Positions 19,275 to 28,630 of a stretch of DNA of 64,000 bases are shown in pieces. Within the stretch, counting starts at the first letter, position 1. Each line of letters opens with the position of its first letter. The notes beneath the pieces were generated by a model. It did no database searches. It saw only the letters and a list, made by a program, of their open reading frames with translations, and was not told the origin of the DNA. Source of the stretch: CBDFKV01 sp965249035 (GTDB lineage Bacteria > Pseudomonadota > Gammaproteobacteria > Arenicellales > Poriferihabitantaceae); the NCBI GenBank assembly GCA_965249035.1, contig CBDFKV010000007.1:124001-188000 (forward strand), in the 5' to 3' direction. Position numbers and translations under genes: made by a program.

Positions 19275-20075
19275 TTAGAATTTTGAGTCGAGTAGCTTGG
19301 CGTGCTCAGCAACAATAGTTTGTAGCTTCTTGAACAACTTAGGGTTGGCAGCGATGATATGACCCGTTTGCAAATAATCATGTTTGCCATTGGTGTCTGA
19401 AACAATGCCGCCGGCTTCTTTAATTAATAGCACGCCAGCGGCCATATCCCAGGGTTGCAAGCCATACTCCCAAAAGCCATCAAAGCGACCACAAGCGACC
19501 TGCGCCAAGTCGATCGCAGCCGAGCCAGCACGTCGTATACCACTGACGTGTGGTGCGAGCATTTGAAAAGACTTCAGCCACGGCTGCATATACTGCATAT
19601 CTTTATAGGGAAATCCGGTGCCAATTAAGGCGCGGGAGAAATTCGGGGTTTGGCTAACGCGGATACGTCGACTATTTAAGTGTGCGCCTTTACCACGGCT
19701 GGCGGTGAATAGCTCATCACGAGTTGGGTCGTAGACAACTGCTTGTTCAAGTACGCCCTTATGCCGCAATGCGATAGAGATCGAGAAAACAGGATAGCCG
19801 TGCAGGTAATTGGTAGTGCCATCAAGTGGGTCGATAATCCACTCATAGTCACTGTCTCCACTGACCCCTGATTCTTCGGCCATAATTGCATGGTCAGGGT
19901 AAGCGTGGCGAATGGTTTCAATAATCGCTTGTTCGGCTTGCTTGTCAACCAGGCTGACATAATCATTAAGCCCTTTCTGTTCGACATCAATGGTTTCGAG
20001 CCGTTCCATATAGCCGAGGACAATTCGCGACGCTTCACGCGCTGCTTTGATCCCGATATTGAGCATTGGTTGCAT
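19275..20075 (-). CDS. suhB: Inositol-1-monophosphatase family protein SuhB
   Basis: A 266-residue Mg2+-dependent phosphatase. Metal-binding motifs are AEESG (about residue 67), IDPLDGTTNYLHG (about 84-96) and WDMAAG near the C-terminus. E. coli SuhB also serves as a structural factor in rRNA transcription antitermination, and the close overall match suggests the same here. Not to be confused with the second, more divergent IMPase-family gene at 24330. Confidence 0.95.
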   Translation of the reverse strand: MQPMLNIGIKAAREASRIVLGYMERLETIDVEQKGLNDYVSLVDKQAEQAIIETIRHAYPDHAIMAEESGVSGDSDYEWIIDPLDGTTNYLHGYPVFSISIALRHKGVLEQAVVYDPTRDELFTASRGKGAHLNSRRIRVSQTPNFSRALIGTGFPYKDMQYMQPWLKSFQMLAPHVSGIRRAGSAAIDLAQVACGRFDGFWEYGLQPWDMAAGVLLIKEAGGIVSDTNGKHDYLQTGHIIAANPKLFKKLQTIVAEHAKLLDSKF

Positions 20076-20346
20076 GTGTTGGTGCGCCGTATCACGAAGG
20101 AGGGGCGATTGTAGAGGGGATGGCGGTGAGCTTCAACGTGCTTGTGAGTTGTATGAGCAATAGCTTGATCAAGAAGAATAAACCCTAAACTATTAGCCCG
20201 GGTTGCATTGACTCAGCCGATAAACGATTGACCGGTAAATTTTCTAAAGCTACCGGAGTCAAATTGAGTCAAATGTCTGATCTACAGATCATGAAGAAAT
20301 CGCGACCCCTTGGGATGACGTGCTTGGCGTCAAAGAAGGGTTGCCA

Positions 20347-21621
20347 TCAGCGTGAAAACACTAGCTTGCCATCGATCAGCGTGTGCGCAACTTGGCCCTT
20401 GACCGTCTGACCAATAAAAGGAGTGTTAATACCGCGTGACACAATTGAGGTTGAATCAACGACCCATTCGGTATTTGGGTCAAATATACAGATATCCGCC
20501 ACTGAACCCGTTTCTAAGGAGCCTGCATTTATGCTCGCCCGCTGGGCAGGGTTGATAGTGAGCAATGCCAGTGCTTGGGTTAATTTGCAAACACCTTCTT
20601 CTGCCAAACGTAATGTGAGTGGGAGTAGGGTTTGTAATCCAATCACGCCAAATGATGCTTCGCTAAATGGTGCCAGTTTAGTGTCTTTGCCACGAGACTG
20701 GTGATCTGAGCAGATCATGCTGATGGTGCCGTCCGCCACCCCATCGCGTAAACCCAGCATGTCCGCTTCGCTGCGCAGTGGTGGCAGCACTTTATAGCGG
20801 GTGTCGAAATCTTTGATGTCTTTCTCACACAAAAATAATTGATGAGCAGCAACGCTAGCCGTCACCGGCAATCCTCGCTTTCTGGCGTTACGAACCATGC
20901 CCACCGAATGCTCAGCTGATAGGAGGACAAAATGGGCGCTCACTCTTGCCGTCTCAATCAAAGCTAAATCACGTGCAACCGCAACGGTTTCTGCTGCCTC
21001 TGGGATGGCAGGCAAGCCGAGTAGGGTGCTGGTCTCACCTTCATGGATGCAGCCATTGCCTTGTAGGTAGGGGTCAAACGGCGTCAGAAACACGGGGATG
21101 TCGTAAGTCGACGCGTATTGCATTGCGCGGCGAACGACCAGCGTATCTTTAATAGGGTTGAGGCCATTGCTGACGCCGACACAGCCAGCGTCTTTTAACA
21201 TCGCCATGTCGGTCAGGCGCTCGCCAGCCAAACCGTGAGTCATTGCCGCCAGTGGGTGGATGCGGGTCAAGCCGACTTGCCTGGCCAGATCTTGTTCAAG
21301 CGCAGCTGTCGCCGGCAAGTCGATAACGGGGTGCGTGTCCGGCGGTGAAATGAGGCCAGTGATTCCACCGGCAACCGCCGATTGCAGCTCACGGGTCAAT
21401 GAGCGCATGATATCGCCGCCAGCCAATCTGGGCCGTGCACATAAGTCGATTAAGCCAGGGCAAACAATCAAGCCATCAGCATCAATGGTTTGCTCTGCTT
21501 TAAAGCCGTCAGGGGGTGTGTCGTAGGCTGCGACTAGACCATCAACGATATATACATCGTGCCTGCCATCGCGATCGGTTGCCGGGTCAATAACACGACC
21601 ATTTTGTATGAGTATGCTCAT
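20347..21621 (-). CDS. pyrC': Non-catalytic dihydroorotase-like subunit PyrC' (PyrX)
   Basis: A 424-residue member of the dihydroorotase fold. Active enzymes have Asp-x-His-x-His at the metal site near the N-terminus; here PGLIDLCARPRLAGGD has Cys61 and Arg63 in place of both histidines, so the metal centre cannot form normally. It is encoded directly after pyrB with a 4-nt overlap. This is the known arrangement of the pseudo-dihydroorotase that supports assembly of the large aspartate transcarbamoylase complex in Pseudomonas. It is therefore called structural; a separate active dihydroorotase should exist elsewhere in the genome. Confidence 0.92.
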   Translation of the reverse strand: MSILIQNGRVIDPATDRDGRHDVYIVDGLVAAYDTPPDGFKAEQTIDADGLIVCPGLIDLCARPRLAGGDIMRSLTRELQSAVAGGITGLISPPDTHPVIDLPATAALEQDLARQVGLTRIHPLAAMTHGLAGERLTDMAMLKDAGCVGVSNGLNPIKDTLVVRRAMQYASTYDIPVFLTPFDPYLQGNGCIHEGETSTLLGLPAIPEAAETVAVARDLALIETARVSAHFVLLSAEHSVGMVRNARKRGLPVTASVAAHQLFLCEKDIKDFDTRYKVLPPLRSEADMLGLRDGVADGTISMICSDHQSRGKDTKLAPFSEASFGVIGLQTLLPLTLRLAEEGVCKLTQALALLTINPAQRASINAGSLETGSVADICIFDPNTEWVVDSTSIVSRGINTPFIGQTVKGQVAHTLIDGKLVFSR

Positions 21622-22589
21622 GTGGATTTCTTCCCGCCTGGCTTATTACCACCCATGAGTAAAGCCATGATCGCCATGCGCACAGCAATGCCATTGGTTA
21701 CTTGTTCGAGGATGACCGATTGAGGCCCATCGGCAACTTCCGATGCAATTTCAAGGCCGCGATTCATCGGTCCAGGGTGCATCACGATCGCGTCAGGCTG
21801 TGCCAGCTCAAGCCGTTTCTGAGTTAAACCAAAGCGATTGTAATACTCTTGTTGGCTGGGGATTTGTTGCCCGTCCATCCGTTCGTGTTGTAAGCGCAGC
21901 ATCATAATGACGTCGACGCCCTCAATACCGGCGTCAAGGTCGGTATAGGGGGTGACACCTAATGACTCGATGCCGGTGGGGAGTAGGGTTCGTGGCGCAA
22001 TCACACGAATGTCTTTCACCCCTAAGATTCTAAGTGCGTGTATTTGTGAGCGCGCTACCCGCGAGTGCAGAATGTCACCGATGATAGCAACGCGCAAATT
22101 CTCGAAGCTACCTTTGTGGTGCTGAATGGTAAACATATCGAGCATCGCCTGGGTGGGGTGAGCATGGCGTCCGTCTCCGGCGTTGATGACTCGGACATTG
22201 TCCGGCAAATGTGAGGCGATGAGCTGTGCGGTGCCACTCGATGAATCCCGCACTACGAATAAGTCGACGTGCATTGCTTCCAGCGTATGAATGGTGTCCA
22301 GCACCGATTCGCCTTTAGTGGTCGACATGCGGCTGGAGTCCATATTAATGACGTCTGCGGACAAGCGCTTGCCTGCTAATTCAAAGGTGGTGCGGGTTCG
22401 TGTGCTGGGCTCAAAAAAGAGGTTAACGACTGTTTTACCGCGTAATAAGGGTACTTTGCGGATTTCTTGGCGACCAAAAGAAATAAACGTACCTGCCAGT
22501 TGCAGGATTTCTTCCAAGGTGCTTTTGCTGTGAGCCCGGATGGTGAGAAAGTGTTTCAGGCGGCCATTTTTATCGATTTCGACAGACAT
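21618..22589 (-). CDS. pyrB: Aspartate carbamoyltransferase catalytic subunit
   Basis: A 323-residue enzyme joining carbamoyl phosphate and aspartate, the committed step of pyrimidine synthesis. The carbamoyl-phosphate loop is FEPSTRTRTTFELA (about 56-69); the second conserved motif is HPGPMNRG. No pyrI regulatory gene is present; pyrC' follows instead, so this is the class-A-type ATCase built with a pseudo-dihydroorotase. pyrR lies 37 nt upstream. Confidence 0.98.
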   Translation of the reverse strand: MSVEIDKNGRLKHFLTIRAHSKSTLEEILQLAGTFISFGRQEIRKVPLLRGKTVVNLFFEPSTRTRTTFELAGKRLSADVINMDSSRMSTTKGESVLDTIHTLEAMHVDLFVVRDSSSGTAQLIASHLPDNVRVINAGDGRHAHPTQAMLDMFTIQHHKGSFENLRVAIIGDILHSRVARSQIHALRILGVKDIRVIAPRTLLPTGIESLGVTPYTDLDAGIEGVDVIMMLRLQHERMDGQQIPSQQEYYNRFGLTQKRLELAQPDAIVMHPGPMNRGLEIASEVADGPQSVILEQVTNGIAVRMAIMALLMGGNKPGGKKST

Positions 22590-22626
22590 TTATAGAGCCT
22601 TATGTAGGGTCTTAGGTGAAGGTGAT

Positions 22627-23124
22627 TTAAGTGTTAATGACAGATAAGCTGAGCTCGCCGTCTTGTTTGGCTAGCTTGACCTGCTGATGAGGCGCTAGCT
22701 TGATATTCATGCCAAAAGTGCTGGCTTCAATCGGCAGTTGCCGACCGTCTCTTTCGATTAATGCCACCAATACGATTGATTTCGGTCGACCAAAATCAAA
22801 TAATTCATTCATTGCCGCGCGAATAGTGCGGCCAGTGTGCAAGACATCGTCGACCAAGATGATGTCGCGGTCTTCGATGGATACAGGCAATTCAGAAGAT
22901 TTCACCAGCGGGTTTAGGCCAATTTGGCTAAAGTCATCGCGGTAAAAAGAAATATCCAACGTACCTAGCGGCTCGTCGTTATTAAGTGCCGCGTGTAGCT
23001 GTTCAGCCACCCAAACACCACCCGTGTGAATGCCGATAATTAATGGTGTTTGAGAGAATGTCAGCGCAGCCAATTCCTTGGCAATATTGGTAATAAGGTC
23101 GCGTACTTGGTGGTTATCTAACAT
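22627..23124 (-). CDS. pyrR: PyrR bifunctional regulator / uracil phosphoribosyltransferase
   Basis: A 165-residue type I phosphoribosyltransferase. The PRPP-binding loop DDVLHTGRTIRAAM is intact. In Gram-positive bacteria PyrR binds pyr mRNA to control attenuation; in gammaproteobacteria its role is less settled. It sits between ruvX (3-nt gap) and pyrB, so it is in the same operon. I see no clear PyrR-type attenuator upstream. Confidence 0.93.
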   Translation of the reverse strand: MLDNHQVRDLITNIAKELAALTFSQTPLIIGIHTGGVWVAEQLHAALNNDEPLGTLDISFYRDDFSQIGLNPLVKSSELPVSIEDRDIILVDDVLHTGRTIRAAMNELFDFGRPKSIVLVALIERDGRQLPIEASTFGMNIKLAPHQQVKLAKQDGELSLSVINT

Positions 23125-23127
23125 GGC

Positions 23128-23598
23128 TCAATTGTGACTGAAAAAGGTCTGTAGAATCAACTCCGCAGCGAGAGAATCTTTCGCCGCTATTTTACGGCGG
23201 TTAAAGCGTTTTCCTGCTGCCACCGTTTCGCGCAATAATTCCTCAGCATGGCGCGAGGTATAGCGCTCATTGGCGTAATACACTGGCAGAGCGGTTTGCT
23301 CGCCTAGGGTGCCACCAAATTGGCGTACTTGCTTGCTAAACTGGGTGGGTTCGCCGTCGGGTCCTAGTGGCTCCCCGACAACTAATGCATCCGGCTGCCA
23401 TTGATTGATGATTTGCTGAAGCGCTTGCCAATTGGGTGTGCCGTTATTAGCGCTGATGGCGCTCAAGCCTTGGGTGGTTTGGGTCAGACTATTACCGCTA
23501 GCCAAGCCGATTCGGCGCAAACCGTAATCCAGCGCCAGATAGGTTTTGGGTGAAGAGCTAGGCGTGACCAATTTGGTTGGAAATCCGGCTGGGATCAA
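23128..23598 (-). CDS. ruvX: Holliday junction resolvase-like protein RuvX/YqgF
   Basis: A 156-residue RNase H-fold nuclease involved in 16S rRNA 5' maturation and proposed in recombination. Motifs: YLALDYGLRRIGLASG (first catalytic Asp), VVGEPLGPDGEP and the C-terminal KIAAKDSLAAELIL. The ATG at 23598 overlaps yqgE by 41 nt; an in-frame TTG at 23571 would cut the overlap to 14 nt and still keep the domain, so the exact start is uncertain. yqgE-ruvX is a classic conserved pair. Confidence 0.95.
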   Translation of the reverse strand: MIPAGFPTKLVTPSSSPKTYLALDYGLRRIGLASGNSLTQTTQGLSAISANNGTPNWQALQQIINQWQPDALVVGEPLGPDGEPTQFSKQVRQFGGTLGEQTALPVYYANERYTSRHAEELLRETVAAGKRFNRRKIAAKDSLAAELILQTFFSHN

Positions 23599-24130
23599 AG
23601 CCTAAGTTTGAGGTGGTGCTTTTCCACAGCTCGTCGATGGGAGTCTGAAAAATCATATCGGTATCAACTGGCAAATGCAGCCAGCTATTGGCTTCCATTT
23701 CCTTTTCGATTTGACCGCTAGACCAGCCCGCGTATCCAAGCAGGAATTGAAATTCTTGTGGACCTTCGCCACGGCTGATCGCCTCTAAGATGTCGCGCGA
23801 ACTGGTTAAATGCAACTGGTCGCTGACCTTTAGGGTAGATTCCCACTCGCCTTTGGGTCGATGCAAGACAAAGCCAACTTCGGGTTGCACCGGGCCACCC
23901 ACCATGATCAGTTGGTCGGGGTTCGGTAAATGATCAACGGGCAAGCCCATTTGCTCAAATACTTCATGCATTTGTGTCGGCATGGCTTTGTTAATCACTA
24001 AACCAATGGCGCCGTCGGTTGTATGCTGACACACCACCGAAACTGATTGTTCGAACAGCGATTCTCGCAAATTAGGCATCGCGATTAAGAAATGGTTTTC
24101 CAGCGAATTCTCAGTCATCATAGTGTTCAT
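23558..24130 (-). CDS. yqgE: YqgE/AlgH family protein
   Basis: A 190-residue protein of the YqgE/AlgH (DUF179) family. Typical segments: HFLIAMPNLRESLFEQSVSV, GAIGLVINKA, GGPVQPEVGFVLH and LGYAGWSSGQIE. Biochemical function is not known; AlgH was tied to alginate regulation in Pseudomonas. First gene of the minus-strand yqgE-ruvX-pyrR-pyrB-pyrC' cluster. Internal ATGs at residues 4 and 5 are alternative starts. Confidence 0.95.
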   Translation of the reverse strand: MNTMMTENSLENHFLIAMPNLRESLFEQSVSVVCQHTTDGAIGLVINKAMPTQMHEVFEQMGLPVDHLPNPDQLIMVGGPVQPEVGFVLHRPKGEWESTLKVSDQLHLTSSRDILEAISRGEGPQEFQFLLGYAGWSSGQIEKEMEANSWLHLPVDTDMIFQTPIDELWKSTTSNLGFDPSRISNQIGHA

Positions 24131-24329
24131 TATACGAGTTTCTCCCTGATAGCGTTAAGGTGATCTACCTATTAGATGTGGTTTCCTGTTTAAAACTCAA
24201 GATGAGGGAGACAATAGTAGAGATAACTTATCTTTGCGCTGAGTGCGCTAACAATGGCATAATCTGTCACATTCAATTCATGCACTATGGCAGTAGCCAA
24301 TATCGCTTTATAATGGAATTCCAAGCTAC

Positions 24330-25178
24330 ATGAATAAAAAGCCTGAACTTATTGATATTATTCAGATAATAAAGTCAATAGCTGCTCGGTTACTGACCAG
24401 TTCGCAACGCTGCGATCGTGCCTGTAAAGATGACGGCAGTTTCGTGACCGATACGGATGAATTATTGCAGTTCGAAATTGCCCGCGAGCTTCACGCTAAA
24501 TGGCCAACGATTCGGCTGCTGGGTGAAGAAATGAAACGTCGTGAGCAGCTGGCAATCCTGGACGCCACCAATCATTCTGACGATGAAGGTGTTTGGGTGT
24601 TAGATCCGTTAGATGGCACTACTAACTTCTCTTCAGGCTTGCCTCTATACGGCATTTCTCTGGCTTTGGTGCAAAATGGCAATACCGAGTTGGCAGTGGT
24701 TTATGACCCCGTTCGTGACGAGTGCTTTTCAGCGAAAAAAGGCCAGGGTGCTTGGCTAAATGATAAGCAGCTCAGGCCATCGGTAGTGACCCAACTGAGT
24801 GATTGCCTGGCTAATGTGGACTACAAGCGGCTAACTTCTGATTTAGCGGCCGAGCTGGTCAGTCGTCAACCCTATCGCTCGCAAAGAAACTTGGGCACCT
24901 GTGTATTGGAGTGGTGCTGGCTGGCCAGTGACCGCATCCAAGTCTATTTACACGGCGGCCAGCAGCTTTGGGATCATGCCGCCGGACATTTGATTTTACA
25001 AGAAGCGGGCGGCCAGGCAGCCACGCTGGATGGTAAGAAAATCAGTGGCTCTGGCCTTAACAAACAATCGGCTGTGGCGGCAGCGAACCCAGTTTTGTTT
25101 CAACAATGGCAACGCTGGATCAACACCCATAGCGATGCGCAACGCTCGCGTTTGACCCGGGAAGCTTCTCGCGCTTAA
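24330..25178 (+). CDS. Inositol monophosphatase family protein (second copy)
   Basis: A 282-residue member of the IMPase superfamily, distinct from suhB. Metal motifs: LLGEEM (about 66-71), LDPLDGTTNFSSG (about 91-103) and WDHAAG. The order of motifs and the length fit inositol-phosphate, histidinol-phosphate or 3'-phosphoadenosine 5'-phosphate phosphatases; I cannot choose between them. Own promoter region upstream includes AGATAACTTATCT at 24221-24233, a 6-bp inverted repeat around one base. Stands alone. Confidence 0.85.
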   Translation: MNKKPELIDIIQIIKSIAARLLTSSQRCDRACKDDGSFVTDTDELLQFEIARELHAKWPTIRLLGEEMKRREQLAILDATNHSDDEGVWVLDPLDGTTNFSSGLPLYGISLALVQNGNTELAVVYDPVRDECFSAKKGQGAWLNDKQLRPSVVTQLSDCLANVDYKRLTSDLAAELVSRQPYRSQRNLGTCVLEWCWLASDRIQVYLHGGQQLWDHAAGHLILQEAGGQAATLDGKKISGSGLNKQSAVAAANPVLFQQWQRWINTHSDAQRSRLTREASRA

Positions 25179-25310
25179 CGTCGCTAGCTGGAGTATTTTG
25201 TAGTGTGACAGGCAGGGCGTTGCAGCGCTTAAGTGTTTGCCGTTTTGGCTAAAACACGATAAACTATAAGTTCTTTATATCATATCGCAAACTTTCATAA
25301 GTAAAACATT

Positions 25311-27968
25311 ATGGTTAATAGCTTCGGATCAGAAAAAACCCTGTCGGTAAACGGCCAGGACTACACCATCAATACCTTGCAAGCACTTAAAGGTGAATAC
25401 AACCTTGACCGCCTGCCGTATTCACTCAAAATCCTGTTGGAAAACTTATTGCGCTACGAAGACGGCGTTAATGTAAGCAAAGCAGATATAGAGGCGCTGG
25501 CTAATTGGGATGCCAAGGCTGAGCCTAGCGTCGAGATCGCCTTTACTCCAGCGCGGGTGTTGATGCAAGATTTTACTGGCGTACCCGCTGTGGTTGATTT
25601 GGCAGCGATGCGCGATGCCATGCAAGACTTGGGCGGTGATCCAAACAAAATTAATCCACTCAGCCCAGCGGATATGGTGATTGACCATTCGGTGATGGTT
25701 GATCATTTTGGTACACCAGAAGCCATTGACCAAAACACAGCCCGAGAATACGAGCGTAATGCTGAGCGTTATGCCTTTTTGAAGTGGGGTCAATCAGCTT
25801 TTACCGACTTTCAGGTGGTGCCACCCTCAACCGGCATTGTTCACCAGGTCAACCTTGAGTATCTGGCCAAAGTGGTATTTACCCGTGATGTAGACGGTAA
25901 ATTACGCGCTTATCCTGACACCGTAGTCGGTACCGACTCGCATACCACAATGATCAACGGTGTGGGCGTATTGGGCTGGGGCGTCGGTGGAATTGAAGCC
26001 GAAGCCGCTATGCTGGGGCAGCCGATCACCATGTTAATCCCACAAGTCGTGGGTTTTAAGTTGTCCGGTAAGTTGCGTGAAGGCGTCACCGCAACCGACT
26101 TGGTGTTGACCATCGTAGAAATGCTGCGTGAAAAAGGCGTGGTGGGTAAGTTTGTTGAATTCTACGGCGATGGCTTGGATCATTTATCACTGGCAGACCA
26201 AGCGACGATTGCCAATATGGCACCGGAATACGGCGCGACTTGCGGTATTTTTCCGATTGACCAGGAAGCACTTAATTTTCTACACCTAAGCGGCCGTAGC
26301 GAAGACCAAATTGCCTTGGTTGAAGCGTATGCGAAAGAACAAGGCATGTTCCGCGAAACCGGCTCGCCGGAAGCTGAATATACAGATAGCTTGAGTCTTG
26401 ATATGGCTTCGGTAGAACCTTGCATTGCAGGCCCCAAGCGGCCGCAAGATCGTATCTTGCTGAAAAATGCTAAAGTGATGATTGACGCAGCCCGCGCTGA
26501 TCTCAGTGGCAAACAAACCGTGCAAACCGCATCAACCGTGATCAATGGTCAAGACGTGGAACTGAGTGACAGTGATGTGGTCATCGCTGCGATTACTTCT
26601 TGTACCAATACCTCTAATCCCAGCGTCATTATGGCGGCGGGCTTGGTTGCCCAAAAGGCGGCAGCTAAAGGCTTGTCGGTTAAGCCTTGGGTAAAAACAT
26701 CGCTGGCGCCAGGATCGCGTGTGGTGACCGAGTATTTGGCCAATGCCAAGCTGTTAGAACCTTTAGCCGAGTTAGGGTTTGATGTGGTGGGTTATGGTTG
26801 CACCACCTGTATTGGTAATTCCGGGCCATTGCCATTGCCGGTCAGTGAAGGCATCAAGAAAGGTGATTTGGTGGTGAGTTCAGTGCTATCGGGTAATCGT
26901 AACTTTGAAGGCCGCGTGCATGCCGAAGTCAAAATGAACTTCTTGGCTTCACCGCCGCTAGTTATTGCCTACGCGTTAGCTGGCACAACTAACATCGATT
27001 TGAATACTGAGCCGCTGGGGCAAGACGCCAACGGTGACGATGTGTTCATGAAAGACATTTGGCCGAGCCAGAAAGAAGTGAATGAGGCGATTAATCAAGC
27101 GCTGACTCGCGATACGTTTTTGCAGAAATACAGCGATGTGTTTGCCGGCGATGAAAGTTGGCAAGCGGTTGAATCAACCCCTTCAAATCGCTTTGACTGG
27201 GACGCAAACTCTACTTACGTGCAACAGCCGCCGTATTTTGAAGGTATGACCAAGGCGCCAGGTACTTTTGGTGACATCACCGGCGCACGGGTGTTGGCGC
27301 GATTGGGTGATTCGATTACTACCGACCATATTTCACCTGCGGGTGCGATTAAGGCGGATTCTCCGGCTGGGGCTTATCTGGCTGAGCAAGACGTTGACCC
27401 GCGAGAATTCAATTCTTACGGCTCGCGACGCGGTAATCATGAAGTCATGATGCGTGGCACTTTTGCGAATATCCGCTTACGCAATGAGCTAGCTCCGGGC
27501 ACCGAAGGTGGCTGGACGCGCTTTCAGCCGAGCGGAGAAGAGATGACCATTTATGATGCGTCGATGCAGTACCAACAAGCGGGTACGTCACTGATTGTAT
27601 TGGGTGGCAAAGAATATGGAACCGGATCTTCACGTGACTGGGCAGCTAAAGGCACCAACTTATTGGGCGTTAAGGCAGTTATGGTCGAAAGTTTTGAGCG
27701 CATTCATCGCTCTAACTTGGTTGGCATGGGCGTATTGCCTTTGCAGTACGAGGAAGGTGAGAGCCGCGAATCGCTGGGATTGGACGGCTCGGAAACTTAC
27801 GATATCACCGGCGTGGTGATGGGTGCTAAGTCAGTGTCGATTACTGCAACCGCTGAAAATGGGGAGAGCAAAACCTTTGCAGCCAAGGTCCGTATCGATA
27901 CACCGAAGGAGTGGGAGTACTACCAACACGGTGGGATTTTGCATTACGTACTGCGTCAATTAGCCTAA
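25311..27968 (+). CDS. acnA: Aconitate hydratase A
   Basis: An 885-residue [4Fe-4S] enzyme that interconverts citrate and isocitrate in the TCA and glyoxylate cycles. It is of the AcnA/IRP1 type by length and motif order. Cluster cysteines are in SCTNTSNPS and GCTTCIGNSGP. The C-terminal swivel domain has GKEYGTGSSRDWAAKG with the catalytic Ser/Arg. It is closed by a strong hairpin terminator. AcnA-type enzymes are usually the stress-stable isoform; AcnB is not in this window. Confidence 0.98.
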   Translation: MVNSFGSEKTLSVNGQDYTINTLQALKGEYNLDRLPYSLKILLENLLRYEDGVNVSKADIEALANWDAKAEPSVEIAFTPARVLMQDFTGVPAVVDLAAMRDAMQDLGGDPNKINPLSPADMVIDHSVMVDHFGTPEAIDQNTAREYERNAERYAFLKWGQSAFTDFQVVPPSTGIVHQVNLEYLAKVVFTRDVDGKLRAYPDTVVGTDSHTTMINGVGVLGWGVGGIEAEAAMLGQPITMLIPQVVGFKLSGKLREGVTATDLVLTIVEMLREKGVVGKFVEFYGDGLDHLSLADQATIANMAPEYGATCGIFPIDQEALNFLHLSGRSEDQIALVEAYAKEQGMFRETGSPEAEYTDSLSLDMASVEPCIAGPKRPQDRILLKNAKVMIDAARADLSGKQTVQTASTVINGQDVELSDSDVVIAAITSCTNTSNPSVIMAAGLVAQKAAAKGLSVKPWVKTSLAPGSRVVTEYLANAKLLEPLAELGFDVVGYGCTTCIGNSGPLPLPVSEGIKKGDLVVSSVLSGNRNFEGRVHAEVKMNFLASPPLVIAYALAGTTNIDLNTEPLGQDANGDDVFMKDIWPSQKEVNEAINQALTRDTFLQKYSDVFAGDESWQAVESTPSNRFDWDANSTYVQQPPYFEGMTKAPGTFGDITGARVLARLGDSITTDHISPAGAIKADSPAGAYLAEQDVDPREFNSYGSRRGNHEVMMRGTFANIRLRNELAPGTEGGWTRFQPSGEEMTIYDASMQYQQAGTSLIVLGGKEYGTGSSRDWAAKGTNLLGVKAVMVESFERIHRSNLVGMGVLPLQYEEGESRESLGLDGSETYDITGVVMGAKSVSITATAENGESKTFAAKVRIDTPKEWEYYQHGGILHYVLRQLA

Positions 27969-27992
27969 CGCCGCGGGGCGCAAGCTTCAAAG

Positions 27993-28034
27993 AAAACGCC
28001 AGCCCGTGGTGAAAGCCTGGGCTGGCGTTTTTTT
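27993..28034. terminator. Strong bidirectional terminator between acnA and DUF3461 gene
   Basis: AAACGCCAGCCC pairs with GGGCTGGCGTTT around a 13-nt loop, followed by seven or more T on the plus strand and by TTTTCTTTG on the minus strand. It sits between two convergent genes and can serve both. Confidence 0.9.
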
Positions 28035-28087
28035 ATGGCTGTTAGCTTGTTATTGCTAGGCTTGAGTCAATACGGGTGCTAGCTCGC

Positions 28088-28474
28088 TTATACCTGTCCT
28101 AATAAACGGCGCAAATGTGTGATTCGCTCCTGGGACTCTTTTTCCAGCCAATCAATTTCTTCTGCAATCTTGATTCTGACGTCTACGCTAGTGTGATCAG
28201 TGCCTAATAGTTGATCCAGCTCAGCGGCAGCTTTTTGTAAAAAAGGTGAAATTTCAAAAACCTCACGAGTGCCGTCTCCAGAAGAGTTGGCCTTCATCAT
28301 CTTGGCCGATCGCCCAAACTTAAAGGTCTTGCGCTGAGGTAAGAGGGAGCCTTTCTCGCGCTTGTAAAGAATACGCAGCATGTCGCTAGATTTGCTGGTC
28401 TGGGTCATAGAGTAGCGTTTTATTTGCTCGGGGCAACAGATGCCCATCTCAGTTAAAGTGGGGTAATTTCTCAT
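28088..28474 (-). CDS. DUF3461 family protein
   Basis: A 128-residue soluble protein. It opens with NYPTLTEMGI and contains DMLRILYKREKGSLLP and FKFGRSAKM, which I recognise as the DUF3461 family of gammaproteobacteria. The C-terminal third is a charged helix (EEIDWLEKESQERITHLRRLL). No enzymatic motif is visible; function unknown. It lies downstream of rquA on the same strand with a 156-nt gap. Confidence 0.82.
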   Translation of the reverse strand: MRNYPTLTEMGICCPEQIKRYSMTQTSKSSDMLRILYKREKGSLLPQRKTFKFGRSAKMMKANSSGDGTREVFEISPFLQKAAAELDQLLGTDHTSVDVRIKIAEEIDWLEKESQERITHLRRLLGQV

Positions 28475-28630
28475 AGGTAAATTGGGTTGATTGAGGTCAA
28501 GTGCGAACCATTATAGGGTGCGAACTAGCCAAGTGAAAGCTTATTCTATGGAAGGATTGATGTTATGGATCGAAGGATTCGCGCTAGCTGCCAGCGATTC
28601 AGAGACAATAACGACTTTTTCTGGGTGTCT

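Noticed and set aside
20076..20346. Small RNA or gene between suhB and pyrC'
   Set aside because: About 270 bases with no convincing frame, promoter-terminator pair or strong hairpin.
22589..23127. PyrR-dependent attenuator ahead of pyrB
   Set aside because: The gaps yqgE-ruvX-pyrR-pyrB are too short (at most 37 nt) to hold anti-terminator and terminator hairpins, and none is seen.
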